Positions 1-10,280 of a DNA stretch of 64,000 bases are shown piece by piece. How positions within the stretch are numbered: position 1 is the stretch's first letter; every line of letters starts with the position of its first letter. The position numbers and the translations under genes are program-made. Origin of the DNA: Branchipolynoe longqiensis (Eukaryota > Annelida > Polychaeta > Phyllodocida > Polynoidae); NCBI GenBank assembly GCA_030323885.1, contig CM059199.1, forward strand, positions 39,316,590 to 39,380,589, given 5' to 3'. The notes under the pieces were generated by a model. It made no database searches and was not told the DNA's origin. It was given only the letters and a program-made list of their open reading frames with translations.

Positions 1-102
1 CCTATGTCAATGCTAAATTATAATTATACCGATAGACTCCGACATCCATGCTCGACGCCGACAACTTCCACCAATTGGCCTCTTTTCGTGATCCTGACCC
101 AT

Positions 103-120
103 ATATATATATATATATAT

Positions 121-156
<36 letters not shown>

Positions 157-292
157 CATATGTATATATGTATATATATATAATTTGAAGCAAACAAAAG
201 AGATAAATAAATATATATATATATAAATAGATATATATATATACAAATAATGTTGAACCTGAATGGGGAGCGTATATATATATTTATATATA
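103..292. repeat. (TA)n microsatellite tracts
   Basis: Several long runs of alternating T and A (about 103-177, 215-244 and 270-292), with short interruptions. The tyrosine/isoleucine-rich reading frames across here are products of the repeat, not genes. Confidence 0.9.
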
Positions 293-1518
293 TGGTCCCC
301 ATTCAGGCTTTGTTTTGGGTTATGGGATATTGCGGGTTTCTCAATAACTTAAAGGTAACAACCCAGAGCTTGTCCTATATCGGAACGAGGAGGCCATATA
401 TTATCTATGCTGCATCGACGTCCAACGTGTGCCGCAATTTGCATACTACGCCGAGAACTTCGCCGTAATATAATTATGTTCACGTTGTCCCTACGCTGAC
501 ATCGTTACGTCGTAGTTTGACAGGGCCATAAGGCAATATATATATATAATTGTATTAATTACATAAATGTGTAGTCATGCCTATAGATAAATATATATAA
601 ATATGCATATATACTCATGCATACATATATGTATTTATATATAATATAAGGATATCTAATTTTACGTAAATATACTATTGTATGAGTATGTATCAGTATA
701 TAAGCATTTATAATCATACATATGTATCCCTACACTTATATGTAATTATATATATATATATAATGATATGTAACTATATCTGCTTACATATAACGGTACG
801 CATACTTACGTATCAATTCTATATAAGTATATATATAGGTATGTATAAGTACACGCATGTACATTCATAACTATATATCTCTATATATATACTTACACAC
901 TCATATATCATTGTAAGATTACATACACTTATACATAATCATATGAAATAATAAATAAGTTCTGTAATTATGCAAACATATTTAAAATTATATAGGAGTA
1001 TAGGTGCACACACATAACAATTCAGCCACATAGGCTCAGTCCTTAGTTCTCACCATATAATCGCATGGGGAAGTCAACTTCTATTTTAAGCTCCAATTGT
1101 CCATTTAGATATCGCTAATAAACTATTAAAAAACATCAGCTACCAATTAGTGTAATCGTATACATCATTCTCTTTATATTAAATATCCAATCAAAGTTAA
1201 GTTTCCCATAAAACAAATATAAATATGGCTGCTATATATCTTAGTCCTAGGCTAACTTTCTTAAGATAAAGCCACATTGGTTATTAATCTAATAATACTT
1301 AGGATAATTTAATGTATTATGAGTGAATACAAAGATCCAGCTTGAAGATATATTTACACTCATTATAAGAGTGTATTGCTTAGCACATTCTATTTTGATA
1401 GATCGATTTGGTTAAAGCTGCATAAGTCGATGAAGACATCAAATGTTCGAATGCAAAACACTTACCTAGATTCGATAATACATGTCCAAGTTAGATACTC
1501 ATACAGTTTTAGGCATAC
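293..1518. other. A+T-rich stretch without recognisable gene
   Basis: Many TATA-rich and ATAC-rich motifs, especially 535-1000, and no protein-like frame. I recognise no repeat family of this window here. Confidence 0.6.
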
Positions 1519-2031
1519 TTAAGCCGTGTCGGCTCACATTCGCAGTGTGGACGCGACGCTGAGGCGGATTAGGGCTGAGTCGCCTCATCTAGTTCGCCTA
1601 ATGTAGACCGCATCGCGAGGTGGTTTAAAAGAAGCGAACTAGCTTAAGTCGGCCCATCCCGCCCGTGTGAACGCAACCGACTTACTTGAGGCGGATTAAG
1701 GATGTGACAGTCGAGACCTGAGTGTGTTGACTTTCCGATAAATTTGCTTTATGAACCTGCTAGAGGTGCACATATATTTGTTTCATCATTTATTTTTAGG
1801 GTTTCACTGCCCAGCAGAAGTTTTGACCGTTCCAAACCAATATGATTCAGTCCATACATATCTAGGTCGAACCCACACTCTCTCGTGCCGATGTTGAATA
1901 ACCGAAGCTGGCGCTGGTTAGTTTGGACTTGCTCATGCACAGACATCGATTTCCGCCTTAATCCGCTCCGTGTGTGGACACGACACTAGTTTGCCTCATC
2001 TAGTTCGCCTAGAAAAGTTGTCGGTGTTAAG
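1519..2031. mobile_element. Family E DNA element, copy 1 (degraded ends)
   Basis: It shares its core (GAGGTGCACATATATTT, then CACTGCCCAGCAGAAG) and its GGCGGATTAGGGCT-type subterminal repeats with the copies at 24130-24689 and 27961-28558. The left end keeps AAGCCGTGT. The right end is decayed relative to GTGTGAACACGGCTT of copy 2. No coding capacity is seen, so it is probably a non-autonomous DNA transposon. Confidence 0.7.
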
Positions 2032-2183
2032 TGAGTAGGACAGTGAGCACGCAAGCTGTGGCCTGAGCAGTAGATGAGTAGTCCGAGGCTCAACCATCTG
2101 ATTACTGGTGGGTGGGTGTTAGGATAGTATATAATTCCAGGTTATTATACTCGTATAATTCTTATACAGCATATATGTATATA

Positions 2184-2412
2184 AGAAGTGTTCAGGCGCA
2201 AAACCAACAAATATTTAGTTTAAATAAAATACTTTTACAGGAAAATAATTTTAATTCTCACTAATTCCACTTTTCATATAATCATACAGGTATGGTGCAA
2301 TGCAGCAAAGAAATAGGAATATAAAAAAAGTAACTGTTTGTAGGGTTGATTCCAATGTTTATCTCCATTTTTGGATTGACGCTTATGTGGTTTTGCACCT
2401 GAACTCTTCTTT

Positions 2413-2416
<4 letters not shown>
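2184..2416. mobile_element. MITE-M copy 1
   Basis: Ends are inverted: left GTTCAGGCGCAAAACC, right GGTTTTGCACCTGAAC. The interior matches four other copies (9629-9869, 33661-34122, 34119-34368, 41791-42021), including TCCAATGTTTATCTCCATTT. Length is about 230 bp and it is non-coding. Confidence 0.85.

Positions 2417-2421
<5 letters not shown>

Positions 2422-2452
<31 letters not shown>
2422..2452. repeat. (TA)n microsatellite beside MITE-M
   Basis: Pure alternating TA run abutting the right end of the MITE-M copy. Confidence 0.9.
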
Positions 2453-2455
<3 letters not shown>

Positions 2456-2481
2456 GTATATTCATATATATACTCTAATCA

Positions 2482-2730
2482 GGTGTTCTCTATTTTCACC
2501 TTCGACATTATGCGTAGTGATTGGTGGATATTGAGTCAGGACCTACAGGACAGACGCCCCCAGTTGTCTACATCCGGGAGACTTGTTCCAAACTACACAA
2601 GTGGATGGCAGTGGTCAGCTCCAAGCCTACACAACCTGTCTGACATCCGCCACAGAAGTGAAACTGTCAGATGCCAGAGCAACACAAATACATGCCTTCC
2701 AGACACCAGTATGTGCCAACACATTTCAGG
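2482..2730 (+). other. Exon-like segment, unidentified
   Basis: The segment is preceded by CTCTAATCAG (an acceptor-like AG) and followed by CATTTCAG/GTGAGTGT, a good donor. One frame is open across it and beyond, with mixed composition rather than low complexity. Against a real exon, its last ~80 bases resemble the degenerate tandem repeat at 3108-3815 (motif TTCCAGACACCA). I recognise no protein family. It could be a host exon, an exonised repeat or chance. Confidence 0.2.
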
Positions 2731-2756
2731 TGAGTGTTTCTTTGTTTTAAATTTAG

Positions 2757-3107
2757 CCTAAAGATGCATAGTCCCATGGTTTTGAGATTCTATCATTTTT
2801 CTGATATACATATCTTAAATTGATTGTTATTATCATCCTTAATTTACTTTGAAATAATGTTTAGTTTAAACGGCTATCTTTTGAGATATTTGGAAAGCAA
2901 ACATGCACGATTAATTTTGGTAAGCACACCAAACATCAGACACCATAGGCTGTTTGCAGTAATATGTTCTATCAAATTACGTCAGTATTCCCTTATATGT
3001 GGCAACACATGTTTAATGACTATATGAGGTACACATGTAGAATCAAATCTAGGTGAGTGTCATGGTTTTGAAAATGTGATAATTCATTGGACTCTGCAGC
3101 TTTAACA
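2757..3107. mobile_element. MITE-N copy 1
   Basis: Terminal inverted repeats related to TTAAAGCTGCATAGTCCGAT: left AAAGATGCATAGTCC, right GGACTCTGCAGCTTTAA. The interior matches 22326-22679 and the two halves at 47333-47980, for example GGCTATCTTTTGAGATATTTG and CACCATAG. About 350 bp, non-coding. Confidence 0.8.
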
Positions 3108-3815
3108 AACTCAGTTTGCATCAAAATATAATCATTAAATACAATGCTAAAGTAGCACAAATAGATCCAAAATCTTAGTTTGTCTCAAAACACAGGCACT
3201 GAATATGAAGCTAAAATAGTACCCTTCCAGAGACCATTCCACAAAATATTCCCAAGTAAGTGTTTATTCATGTTAGATCGAACTTGGCATCCTCAGTTTG
3301 CATTAATAACCAAGCAGTAAACATAAAGCAAATCACCACAAACGGATGCATATCAGACACCACCAGCGAAGCAAAGGAAAGCATGTTACATGCCTATTTG
3401 ATTGGTTTGTTTGTTGTTGTTTTACGTCCTATCAACATCTAAGGTCATATCAGGACGGGTTTATTTGATTTAAATTGAGCTTAAAACCTTAGTGTGCATC
3501 AAAACACAAGCATTAAACACACTGACAAGGAAATACAAATGGATCCCTTTCAGACACCAAAGAGAAAAATAAACAAAAGAAAACGAGAAAAGTGTTTATT
3601 TATTTAAAATTGAGCTGAAAACCATAGTTTGCATCAAAGAATAACAACTAAATACATTGCCAAAGCAATAGAAATGGATCCATTCCAGACACCATCCAAA
3701 ATCAAAAGTCCAGTTAAAATGTGTACTTATTTTCAAATTGAGCTTAACTACCTCATTTGGCACCAAAACAAACACACTAAATACAGCATTCATTTGTCCG
3801 CAGAAAACACAATGC
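3108..3815. repeat. Degenerate ~130-160 bp tandem repeat
   Basis: At least five diverged units, recognisable by the ordered motifs TTGAGCTTAAAACC, TTTGCATCAAAACA, AAATACA, AAATGGATCC, TTCCAGACACCA and AAGTGTTTATT. Units lie near 3110-3255, 3290-3365, 3470-3600, 3600-3725 and 3735-3815. The end of the segment 2482-2760 looks like a further unit. A SINE-A tail sits inside at 3405-3461. Confidence 0.6.
3405..3461 (-). mobile_element. SINE-A 3' tail fragment
   Basis: Reverse complement of the SINE-A 3' end: the AAC-rich tail appears as GTTTGTTGTTGTTTTACGTC, followed by the AACATCTAAGGTCATATC block. Only the last ~57 bases are present, a heavily 5'-truncated copy. Confidence 0.8.
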
Positions 3816-4330
3816 CCCACCCCACACTCTTCACCGCACCTTTTCCTTCAACGAGCAGACCAAAGCAAAATGTTGCGAGAAGGTGTACCATTGTCAGAGT
3901 CTTGTTCTGCCACGCTGTTTTGTGGTATGTGGCATTCAAGGTCGTCGGCTGGGTGGTTGCTAGGCACAGAGCTTGGTTCCTTTGGTAACGGTAACCAGGT
4001 AGGCGGCAGTGATGAGGCCAGGCTGATCGATGAGCTGCTCTCATGCAATGAGGCTGCCAAAGCTGCCATGCCCGTTGTTTGAGTAACTCACCCAGAATGA
4101 GGGTTCACTTCTGAGCGGCCTCGGTTTGAGCCAAGAGTCACCTCACGTGCTCCCAGACTGCGTTGTCTTCACTCCAGTTACTTATTACTTACCAGTTCGA
4201 CGCCGCTACCGCATGACATATTGGCGTGATTTATTACGTTTGAGGGCAATGGAGGTTATATTGAGGAGAGGTAAAATACCAAAGTTCTTTTTGTTTTGTG
4301 CGTGTAAGTCTCATCCAAAGTGACCAATTT
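3816..4330. other. Open but unidentified stretch
   Basis: Balanced base composition with overlapping frames on both strands. The plus-strand frame 3738-4082 ends near GATGAGGCCAGGCTGATCGA and looks less repetitive than its surroundings, but I recognise no domain, no convincing splice donor and no copy elsewhere in the window. I do not call a gene. Confidence 0.3.
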
Positions 4331-4331
4331 T

Positions 4332-4372
4332 AAAGCTGCATTGTCCGATAGAATTAGCAAATGTCCTTTAAA
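4332..4372. mobile_element. MITE-N end fragment
   Basis: TTTTAAAGCTGCATTGTCCG matches the MITE-N terminus. The rest of the element is absent. Confidence 0.5.
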
Positions 4373-4585
4373 CAGGCGGGATGGCCGAATGAGTTATAGT
4401 GTCCGTCTCCCGTGCTGGGAGATCGTGGGATCATGGGTTCGATGCCTGGTCGAGTCAAACCGATGACTTAAAAATTGATACTTGTCGCTTCCTGGCCTGG
4501 TGGTCAGCATTATTAGGATCGGGCAACGAGCAGTGGAATGAGGAAGACCAATTATCCGCGATTGAAATTTCCAGCCATGAAAACA
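4373..4585 (+). mobile_element. SINE-A2 (tRNA-like head, alternative 3' body)
   Basis: The head has an A-box-like GGATGGCCGAATGAG and the B-box GGTTCGATGCC, then the SINE-A body start (AACCGATGACTTAAAAATTG). After the GGCAA motif it switches to the A2 body, GAGGAAGACCAATTATCCGC and GATTGAAATTTCC, instead of the usual SINE-A body. A2 pieces recur at 7185-7345, 12925-13075, 26755-26850 and 40270-40350. Confidence 0.75.
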
Positions 4586-5204
4586 ATCGTATTCTGTTTA
4601 TGCATTGTGATGTGGGAGTGGACTGTGCTACATTGGGTACTGCACACTTCACTTTGATACAATAACAGTGGGGGGGGGGCGGCTCATGCTGCATACTGTA
4701 ATTGTTAATACAGGTTGCAGTATAAATATCCCCCTCGATATTTTACATTAGCTAAAACACCATTGTGTTTAAGTCTATTTAAAATGGTGGTATATCAGGC
4801 TTCGGCAGTAACTACAACTTCGCCCCATCTTCTTGTTTGTGTGCTGAAGCTGTAATCCGGTTTGTATGAGGGACTGGAGGACATGGCATCACACTACCAG
4901 CATTCAGAGAAAACTGTTCCAGGTATTCAAGTCCGGTAAATGGAACTCCCATTTATCTGACCCCGTGTCTAATGCCGTCATCAGGTTCTGTACACCTGAG
5001 CCGCATCAGAACATGACCAGTCAGAGTGATGACGTCACTGCATGTGCGACACCTTGAGCAGCAGGTGAGGACAGGAAATAGTCTCAGCAGCCTACCTGTA
5101 CTGTTGAAAGGTCATAACACAGGTGAGAATTGCACAGCGGCATTAATGCTGTACATCATCTAGTATTCAGTGTGAATTATTTTATCTACTCTAGTGACCA
5201 GGCA
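4586..5204. other. No gene recognised
   Basis: Mixed-composition sequence with a short G run near 4670. I see no protein family, RNA gene or shared repeat. Confidence 0.5.
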
Positions 5205-5515
5205 GGAAGGCCAAATGAATTGACCGTCCGTCTCTCATTTCGGTAGATCATGGGATTTGAATGCTGGTCAAGTCAAACCAATGACTTAAAATTGGATACT
5301 TGTTATTCCCTATCCAGGTACTGAGCAGTATCAGGATAGTGCAAGGACGAGTTGGCTCAGTGTCAGGATAATGTGACTGAGTGGCATATCAGGTCATGGT
5401 GCTGGCGGCCTGATCTCACAGTTGACCAGCACTATAAAGTTGCAAAGAGTGCAAACTGTTACAAGTCGGGGCCCGTGCTGATATTACCTTAGATTTTGCC
5501 AGGATATTTTCTTTA
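5205..5515 (+). mobile_element. SINE-A, near full length
   Basis: Head (GGCCAAATGAATTGACC, weak B box GGATTTGAATGC), body (AACCAATGACTTAAAATTG, GGCTCAGTGTCAGGATAATG, ATATCAGGTCATGGTGCTGG) and 3' end (TTACCTTAGATTTTGCCAGG). The tail has lost the AAC repeats. Confidence 0.85.
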
Positions 5516-5519
5516 GTTT

Positions 5520-5742
5520 TTTTTCTTGAAGATTTTACTGCCTACCATGGATAAGTCTGAATAGACTTGTTTTCACCATGAGACAGTTTGTCGATAGAAA
5601 GCCCGAGCCGACACGTTTACTGACCCAAAGGATTTTTAACCTCCCACACCACATAGACATGGTATGACAGCAACTGGCCTTTGATGACGCTGTAAGTTAT
5701 ACACAGCGGTGGAAATCCAAATTGGCAGAGATGGGGGCACGG
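5520..5742 (-). mobile_element. SINE-B, 5'-truncated
   Basis: Body from CTTGAAGATTTTACTGCCTA through GACAGTTTGTCGATAGAAAG to GGTGGAAATCCAAATTGGCA. The tRNA-like head that would follow at higher coordinates is missing; the match stops after GGGGGCACGGG. Confidence 0.85.
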
Positions 5743-5964
5743 GATGTAAAACTCCAACAAGCAATCAACCAACTGATCTTTCCTGCATGGGTGCAACGAT
5801 GATACTTGCTGCTAACCCCACAGGCATGTATGTCATCTGCGTAGATGTACATAGTAGGCTAAGTTATCATATACAGGTTAGGAAAAAACTTGAAAAAAAA
5901 AACAACAAACTAATATAGAAACTACTAACACCCAAAACCGCAAAGGTTGGCCCGAGCAAGATCA

Positions 5965-6080
5965 GGTAAAGACTCCTGAGTACGGGACCAGACCAATCCA
6001 GTACCACAGCTGTCCAGCGTTGAAAACAAGCACCCTCACGGGAGCTTATACGTTATGGGCAGAATAAAAAGCTTGTCACC
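5965..6080 (-). repeat. Repeat K fragment
   Basis: Reverse complement of the segment at 17340-17400 and 56530-56605: CACAGCTGTCCAGC and TTGAAAACAAGCACCCTCAC, then an inverted TCTGCCCAT motif. Confidence 0.65.
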
Positions 6081-6084
6081 AAAA

Positions 6085-6824
6085 TAAAATAAATAAAAAA
6101 GTGCCTGGTATTACGCATTACTAAGGTATTTCAAGGAGCACTCAAATAAGGAAAGTCCATATTCCACAATGGAAAGGGACCCTCTTTAAAACTGTATAGT
6201 CCGATGAGAGTATCAAATTTAAACAACCAAACCAGTTATTTGCATTCAATCTTGCATATTCAACTTAGATTTTGGTGCACTTAGTATCCCTGTGTTGTTG
6301 CAGATAAAGACATACTACGTTAACTTTGCTGAAGGCTGCTTCTGCTGAAGCCAATGTTGAAAGTATCATTATGTCCATTACTTTGAGATGTTTTCACTTC
6401 AAATATCTCCTAAATTTGCTATTCCTAATAAAAGGTACCTCAATATAGAATAAAGTAGTTTATAATGATTAATTTTATTTTAAAAGCATTATATTATCCA
6501 ACCGTACCCAACACATGTAAGTACAAACAATTTCGTTAAGAATACTTAGAAACCATGCCTAAGTTCATTTTCTTTCTACATTTTTAGATTTGACATTATT
6601 TGTTTTACTCTTCAATCAAATACATTAGCAGAGTCATGTTATTTAGCACATTTTTTACTTTGTAGGGGATTGACCATGTGTTCATAAGAATATCCATGTT
6701 GTCAATGCTGAGGCACTGATGGTGAGGATGTAGCTATTTCGTTGCAGATTGGTATCATTGTGGGGACATAGACAGGAGAGCCTAGTGAAACTAAGATAGG
6801 GGAAGCCATTAGGGTAACTGTTTT
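6085..6824. other. No gene recognised
   Basis: A+T-rich sequence. A MITE-N-like end (GTATAGTCCGATGAG) occurs near 6193, but no full element or coding frame. Confidence 0.5.
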
Positions 6825-7141
6825 TGAAGATTTATACTGCTGTTGACGATTTATACTGCCTATCATGGATAAGCCTGAATAGGCTTGTTTTAATCATTAG
6901 ACAGTTTGTCGATAGAAAGCCCTAGCCTACACTTTTACCGACCCAAGGGATTTTTAACCTCCCACACCACATAGACATGGTATGAGAGCAACTGCCCTTT
7001 GATGTCGCTGTAAGTTATACACAGCGGTGGAAATCCAAATTGGCAGAGATGGGGGCACGGGGAATCGAACCACTGACCTTCAGATTAGGAGTCCAACCTA
7101 GACAAAAGTCAGACACTCTAACCACTCCGACACAGAGAACT
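6825..7141 (-). mobile_element. SINE-B, full length
   Basis: Complete from the 3' end (GATTTATACTGC, duplicated at 6827 and 6847) to the head. On the minus strand the head carries an A-box-like CGGAGTGGTTAGAG and the B-box GGTTCGATTCC. The small duplication of GATTTATACTGC at the 3' end is peculiar to this copy. Confidence 0.9.
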
Positions 7142-7184
7142 GTGGGCTCATCTTATATGGTGCCGTACAAACGGTGCTGTTATC

Positions 7185-7345
7185 CCGGCTGAATTGTGTC
7201 CAGGGGGTAGCTCCCTATCTCAACTTGATCTAGCCTGTTCAATTAGCAGGGGAAATTTCAATCGCAGACAATTGGTCTTCCTCATTCAACTGACCCCTTG
7301 CTCTAGCCTAGTAATGCCAAACATTAGGCTAGGTGGCCATACTTA
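7185..7345 (-). mobile_element. SINE-A2 body fragment
   Basis: GGGGAAATTTCAATCGCAGA and CAATTGGTCTTCCTC are the reverse complement of the A2 3' body, followed by the AGTAATGCC and GGCTAGGTGGCC motifs of the SINE-A mid-body. The head is absent. Confidence 0.7.
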
Positions 7346-7429
7346 TCAATATTAGGTAAGTCATGGGCTTAATACAACCCCAGCATACATTTTACTTGTG
7401 GACAATTGGTCTTCACCATTTCGCTCTTT

Positions 7430-7715
7430 TTTTTTCATTCTTCAATGAGTCTGGATAGTCTTGTTTTCACCATTAGACAGTTAGTGGATAGAAAGCGCGA
7501 TCCTACACCTTTACCAACCCAAGAGATTTGTAACCTTCCACACCACATGGACATGGTATGAGACTTTGAGAGCAAACTGGCCTTTGATGATCCTGAAAGT
7601 TATCGACATCAGTGGAAATACAAATTGGCAGAGGTGATGGCATGGGGAATTGAACCACAAACCTTCAGATTACGAAAAAAGTCAGACACTCTAACCACTC
7701 CACCACAGAGAACAC
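7430..7715 (-). mobile_element. SINE-B, diverged
   Basis: GAGTCTGGATAGTCTTGTTT through GACAGTTAGTGGATAGAAAG to the head, ending CCACCACAGAGAAC. More substitutions than the 6825 copy. Confidence 0.85.
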
Positions 7716-7804
7716 CTCGGTAGGCTGGCAGTAGGTTCTCAATATATGGACAGTATATTGCTTGTTCCTTGTCCTATCCTTATGATGATGTGTACCAAGT
7801 TTGT

Positions 7805-7862
7805 GTTGTTTGTTTGTTGTTGGTTTACGTCCGAGCAACATCTAAGCTCATATCAGGACGGA
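7805..7862 (-). mobile_element. SINE-A 3' tail fragment
   Basis: GTTTGTTTGTTGTTGGTTTA followed by CGTCC-AGCAACATCTAAGC, the inverted SINE-A 3' end. Confidence 0.75.
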
Positions 7863-8332
7863 CCAAGTTTGTGTTGAGTATCACTTTGTAAGTTATCGCT
7901 CTAAGTCTTCTGGGGTTTGAACCCATTGTAGAGTTCAATGCTCGAATCTGTGGCTGTGTAGGTAGGCTATGTGGAATCAATACACCAAAGAGAAAGGAAG
8001 AGTATAATGTGTAAAGAAGAAGAGAGAGTCCAGCCCTCTGGTTTATTATTGATATGGTTACATGGGTTCATTGTACAGTATCACCCCACCCCTTTCCCAC
8101 AATGGAAAACAAGCACTCATGGCCCTACCAATAGGGATCCAGCATTCCTGGTCCATGGATACCAGTGGTCTGCCCACCACCACAAGCTGTATAGCCCCAT
8201 GACCACCAGCAACATTGACCTTTCAGCATGCTGATCCCTATCCCAGCAGAGGGGGTAGCCCCTGAGTGCAATCACACCCAGACCTGCCAACACCACTATG
8301 TCTATTTACATCCCACTCAGGCACCACCAACC

Positions 8333-8335
<3 letters not shown>

Positions 8336-8368
<33 letters not shown>
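8336..8368. repeat. (TA)n microsatellite
   Basis: Alternating TA tract at the junction where LTR-C is inserted into LTR-A. Confidence 0.9.
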
Positions 8369-8372
<4 letters not shown>

Positions 8373-8705
8373 ATGGCCCACGGCCCTCCGACTCACCCTT
8401 TCTCACACGAAAGAACACCAAGATTCAATTCAGTGTACGCTTCACCTGGTTTATTGAACCCTCTGCTTTCCGCGGCGTCAGTAGTTGTCTGACCCGCCCC
8501 CTGACTCGGCAGATCCCACATCGACTCTATAGGTGTGTGTGTGGGGGGGGGGGGGTCAACCACATGCAGTAGAGGTCAGCCCAGTTGGGGTCTGACCGGT
8601 GGTGACCCGTGCCACCACCTAGCGCAGTGTAATGGAACTGCGCTGATGGCGTCGTAGTCTCCGCTGCTACCGCGTGATAGTAGATCTCATGTTCAGACTA
8701 CTACA
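8369..8705 (-). mobile_element. LTR-C solo LTR nested in LTR-A
   Basis: A 337-bp block absent from the other LTR-A copies. Read on the minus strand it starts TGTAGTAGTCTGAAC and ends GGGCCATTACA, so it has TGTA...TACA termini. GGTTCAATAAACC lies ~100 bp before its 3' end as a polyadenylation-type signal. The left flank is a (TA)n run, so its TSD cannot be read cleanly. No second copy is in the window. Confidence 0.7.
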
Positions 8706-9116
8706 CTTATATACATACATACATGCGCCTGGTTACATACACCAATCAGTAATAGAACATTTGCATTCCCCCTATGCTGAATATCGGAATATTTTACGCC
8801 ATGAACTCTCACATGGGAAGCAGGTGCTAATTTGTCCGTTTGTTTTCTCGGCCAGCCATCACGGACCTCTATTTTAACCTCCATTTTAGTTTTCGTAACG
8901 CATATCCTATATTCTTATCTTCTTGTCCTTTCCACTGTCATCGCAGGATTTACATTGGCGTTTTGAGGAAGCATTTTTGGACCATTTAACAAATTGAATT
9001 CTAACTACGTTGTCCGACATATAGTTCTCTACCGTCAGTATTCTGAAATTGGGTAATTCGCCGACATTGCCATTTTCACCAGGAAGTCAGGCGGTAAGAA
9101 ATGGGGGGATGGGGGT

Positions 9117-9282
9117 TGCGAAAGTATGACGTCTGAACACTTTGACTTCTGGACACTGAATGCTTTATTCACCATCCAGGGACCTGAACCTCCGGCACCC
9201 TGTGCCTCTGACATCATCCCATTGACATATTCCTTTGTTCTCCGCTCGTGCCTGGATGGATGTCTTTTACGCATATATTACA
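9117..9282 (-). mobile_element. LTR-D solo LTR
   Basis: The reverse complement matches the 3' LTR at 59375-59565: TGTAATATATGCGTAA at its start, ACAAAGGAATATG, GAATAAAGCATTCAGT and CCAGAAGTCAAAGTG, then CAGACGTCATACTTT. 166 bp against 191 bp. Flanks are GGGGT and AGGGT, an imperfect 5-bp TSD. Confidence 0.8.
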
Positions 9283-9628
9283 AGGGTGGGGGGGTGGGAG
9301 TTGGGGTGCAAACTGCAGTAGCCAATCAGGGAGCGGCACCCTACCCGACCTGGGGTAGTGGATGCAAATTGGATCTACTTATTACTTCTTTGTTGTTGTT
9401 GCCGAATCACACACAGTTAGATAAATTGCGACGAATGCTATCATTTCATGTCCTAATATTCCAAACTCAAATTTCTACTTATCACTGCAACCTGGATCTT
9501 CGAATCTTTCAGAAATGATCATTATGGTCGAAATATGAAGTTGTGTTTACCATGTGATGACATCATTAAATTACTGGTTGCCTATTGATAGCTAGATGAA
9601 TTAAATCATGTTTTTATTATCTACATAA

Positions 9629-9869
9629 TGACGAGTTCAGACGCAAAGCCATGTAAACGCCGATCCAAAAATGTAGTTTACATAACAGATTTTTACATGA
9701 AAATAATTGTAAAGCTTACAAATTCCACTTTTCATATGAGCACATGTTTCTGCAGCAATCAACAAAAAGAGTGGGAATATAAAAAAAGTAACTTTTTGAA
9801 GGTTTGATTCCAATGCTTATCTGCATTTTTGTATTGGAGTTTACATGGTTTTGCGCCTGAACCCTTCAA
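9629..9869. mobile_element. MITE-M copy 2
   Basis: Inverted ends GAGTTCAGACGCAAAGCC and GGTTTTGCGCCTGAACCC, with the full interior including AAATGTAGTTTACATAACAG and AATTCCACTTTTCATATGA. Confidence 0.9.
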
Positions 9870-10280
9870 TTATCATGTTCCCCACGCTATGACACGCTTT
9901 CCCATATAGAAGGTCACGTCATTAGTTTCACCAGCTGAATAATGGGTTTCATACAGAGATAGTGCTCTAGCAGTGGGATTTATAAATAGAAGGTAATGTT
10001 CCCTACAGCGAATGCTATTTCATTTCATAATTAAGAATGCCTGATTCTCTGGTGGCATCTGCTCGGAGAAGATGCAGGGTGCAGTAATTGCATTGGCATG
10101 ATGTATGCCTGTTGGTAAGGACCGCACCTGCGGGGATCTTACACGTGTAGATGGAAAGTCTTTGAAGGCTGCAGATTAGTGCTAATATTAATGAACTATT
10201 GGAAGTAAGGACGCCTTCTTAACTTCTACTTCTTCTTCAGCATTTGTCTGTATGCATCCCCATCCGTATCCGCCTCCTTT
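9870..10280. other. No gene recognised
   Basis: Mixed sequence leading into the minisatellite. A pyrimidine-rich CTTCTACTTCTTCTTC lies near 10222. No family recognised. Confidence 0.5.

Larger units (their letters stand above)
7927..8798 (-). mobile_element. LTR-A solo LTR, interrupted by LTR-C
   Basis: On the minus strand it begins TGTAAAATATTCCGAT-like (last base changed) and ends CTCTACA. It has the family order: a GGGGGAATGCAAATG block, a TA-rich block, a TATA-like region, an AATAAACCAGAGGG polyadenylation-type motif, and CTTTATACTCTTCC. The flanks are CCAT at 7923-7926 and CCAT at 8799-8802, a 4-bp target duplication. LTR-C (8369-8705) and a TA microsatellite lie inside it. No internal retrotransposon domain is attached, so it is a solo LTR. 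Confidence 0.85.

Noticed and set aside
2..302. Tyrosine/isoleucine-rich minus-strand ORFs
   Set aside because: Direct translation of (TA)n microsatellites.
3872..4082. N-terminal exon of a ligand-gated channel
   Set aside because: GSDEARLIDELL vaguely recalls such N termini, but there is no downstream conserved block, no Cys-loop and no good donor. Resemblance is too weak.
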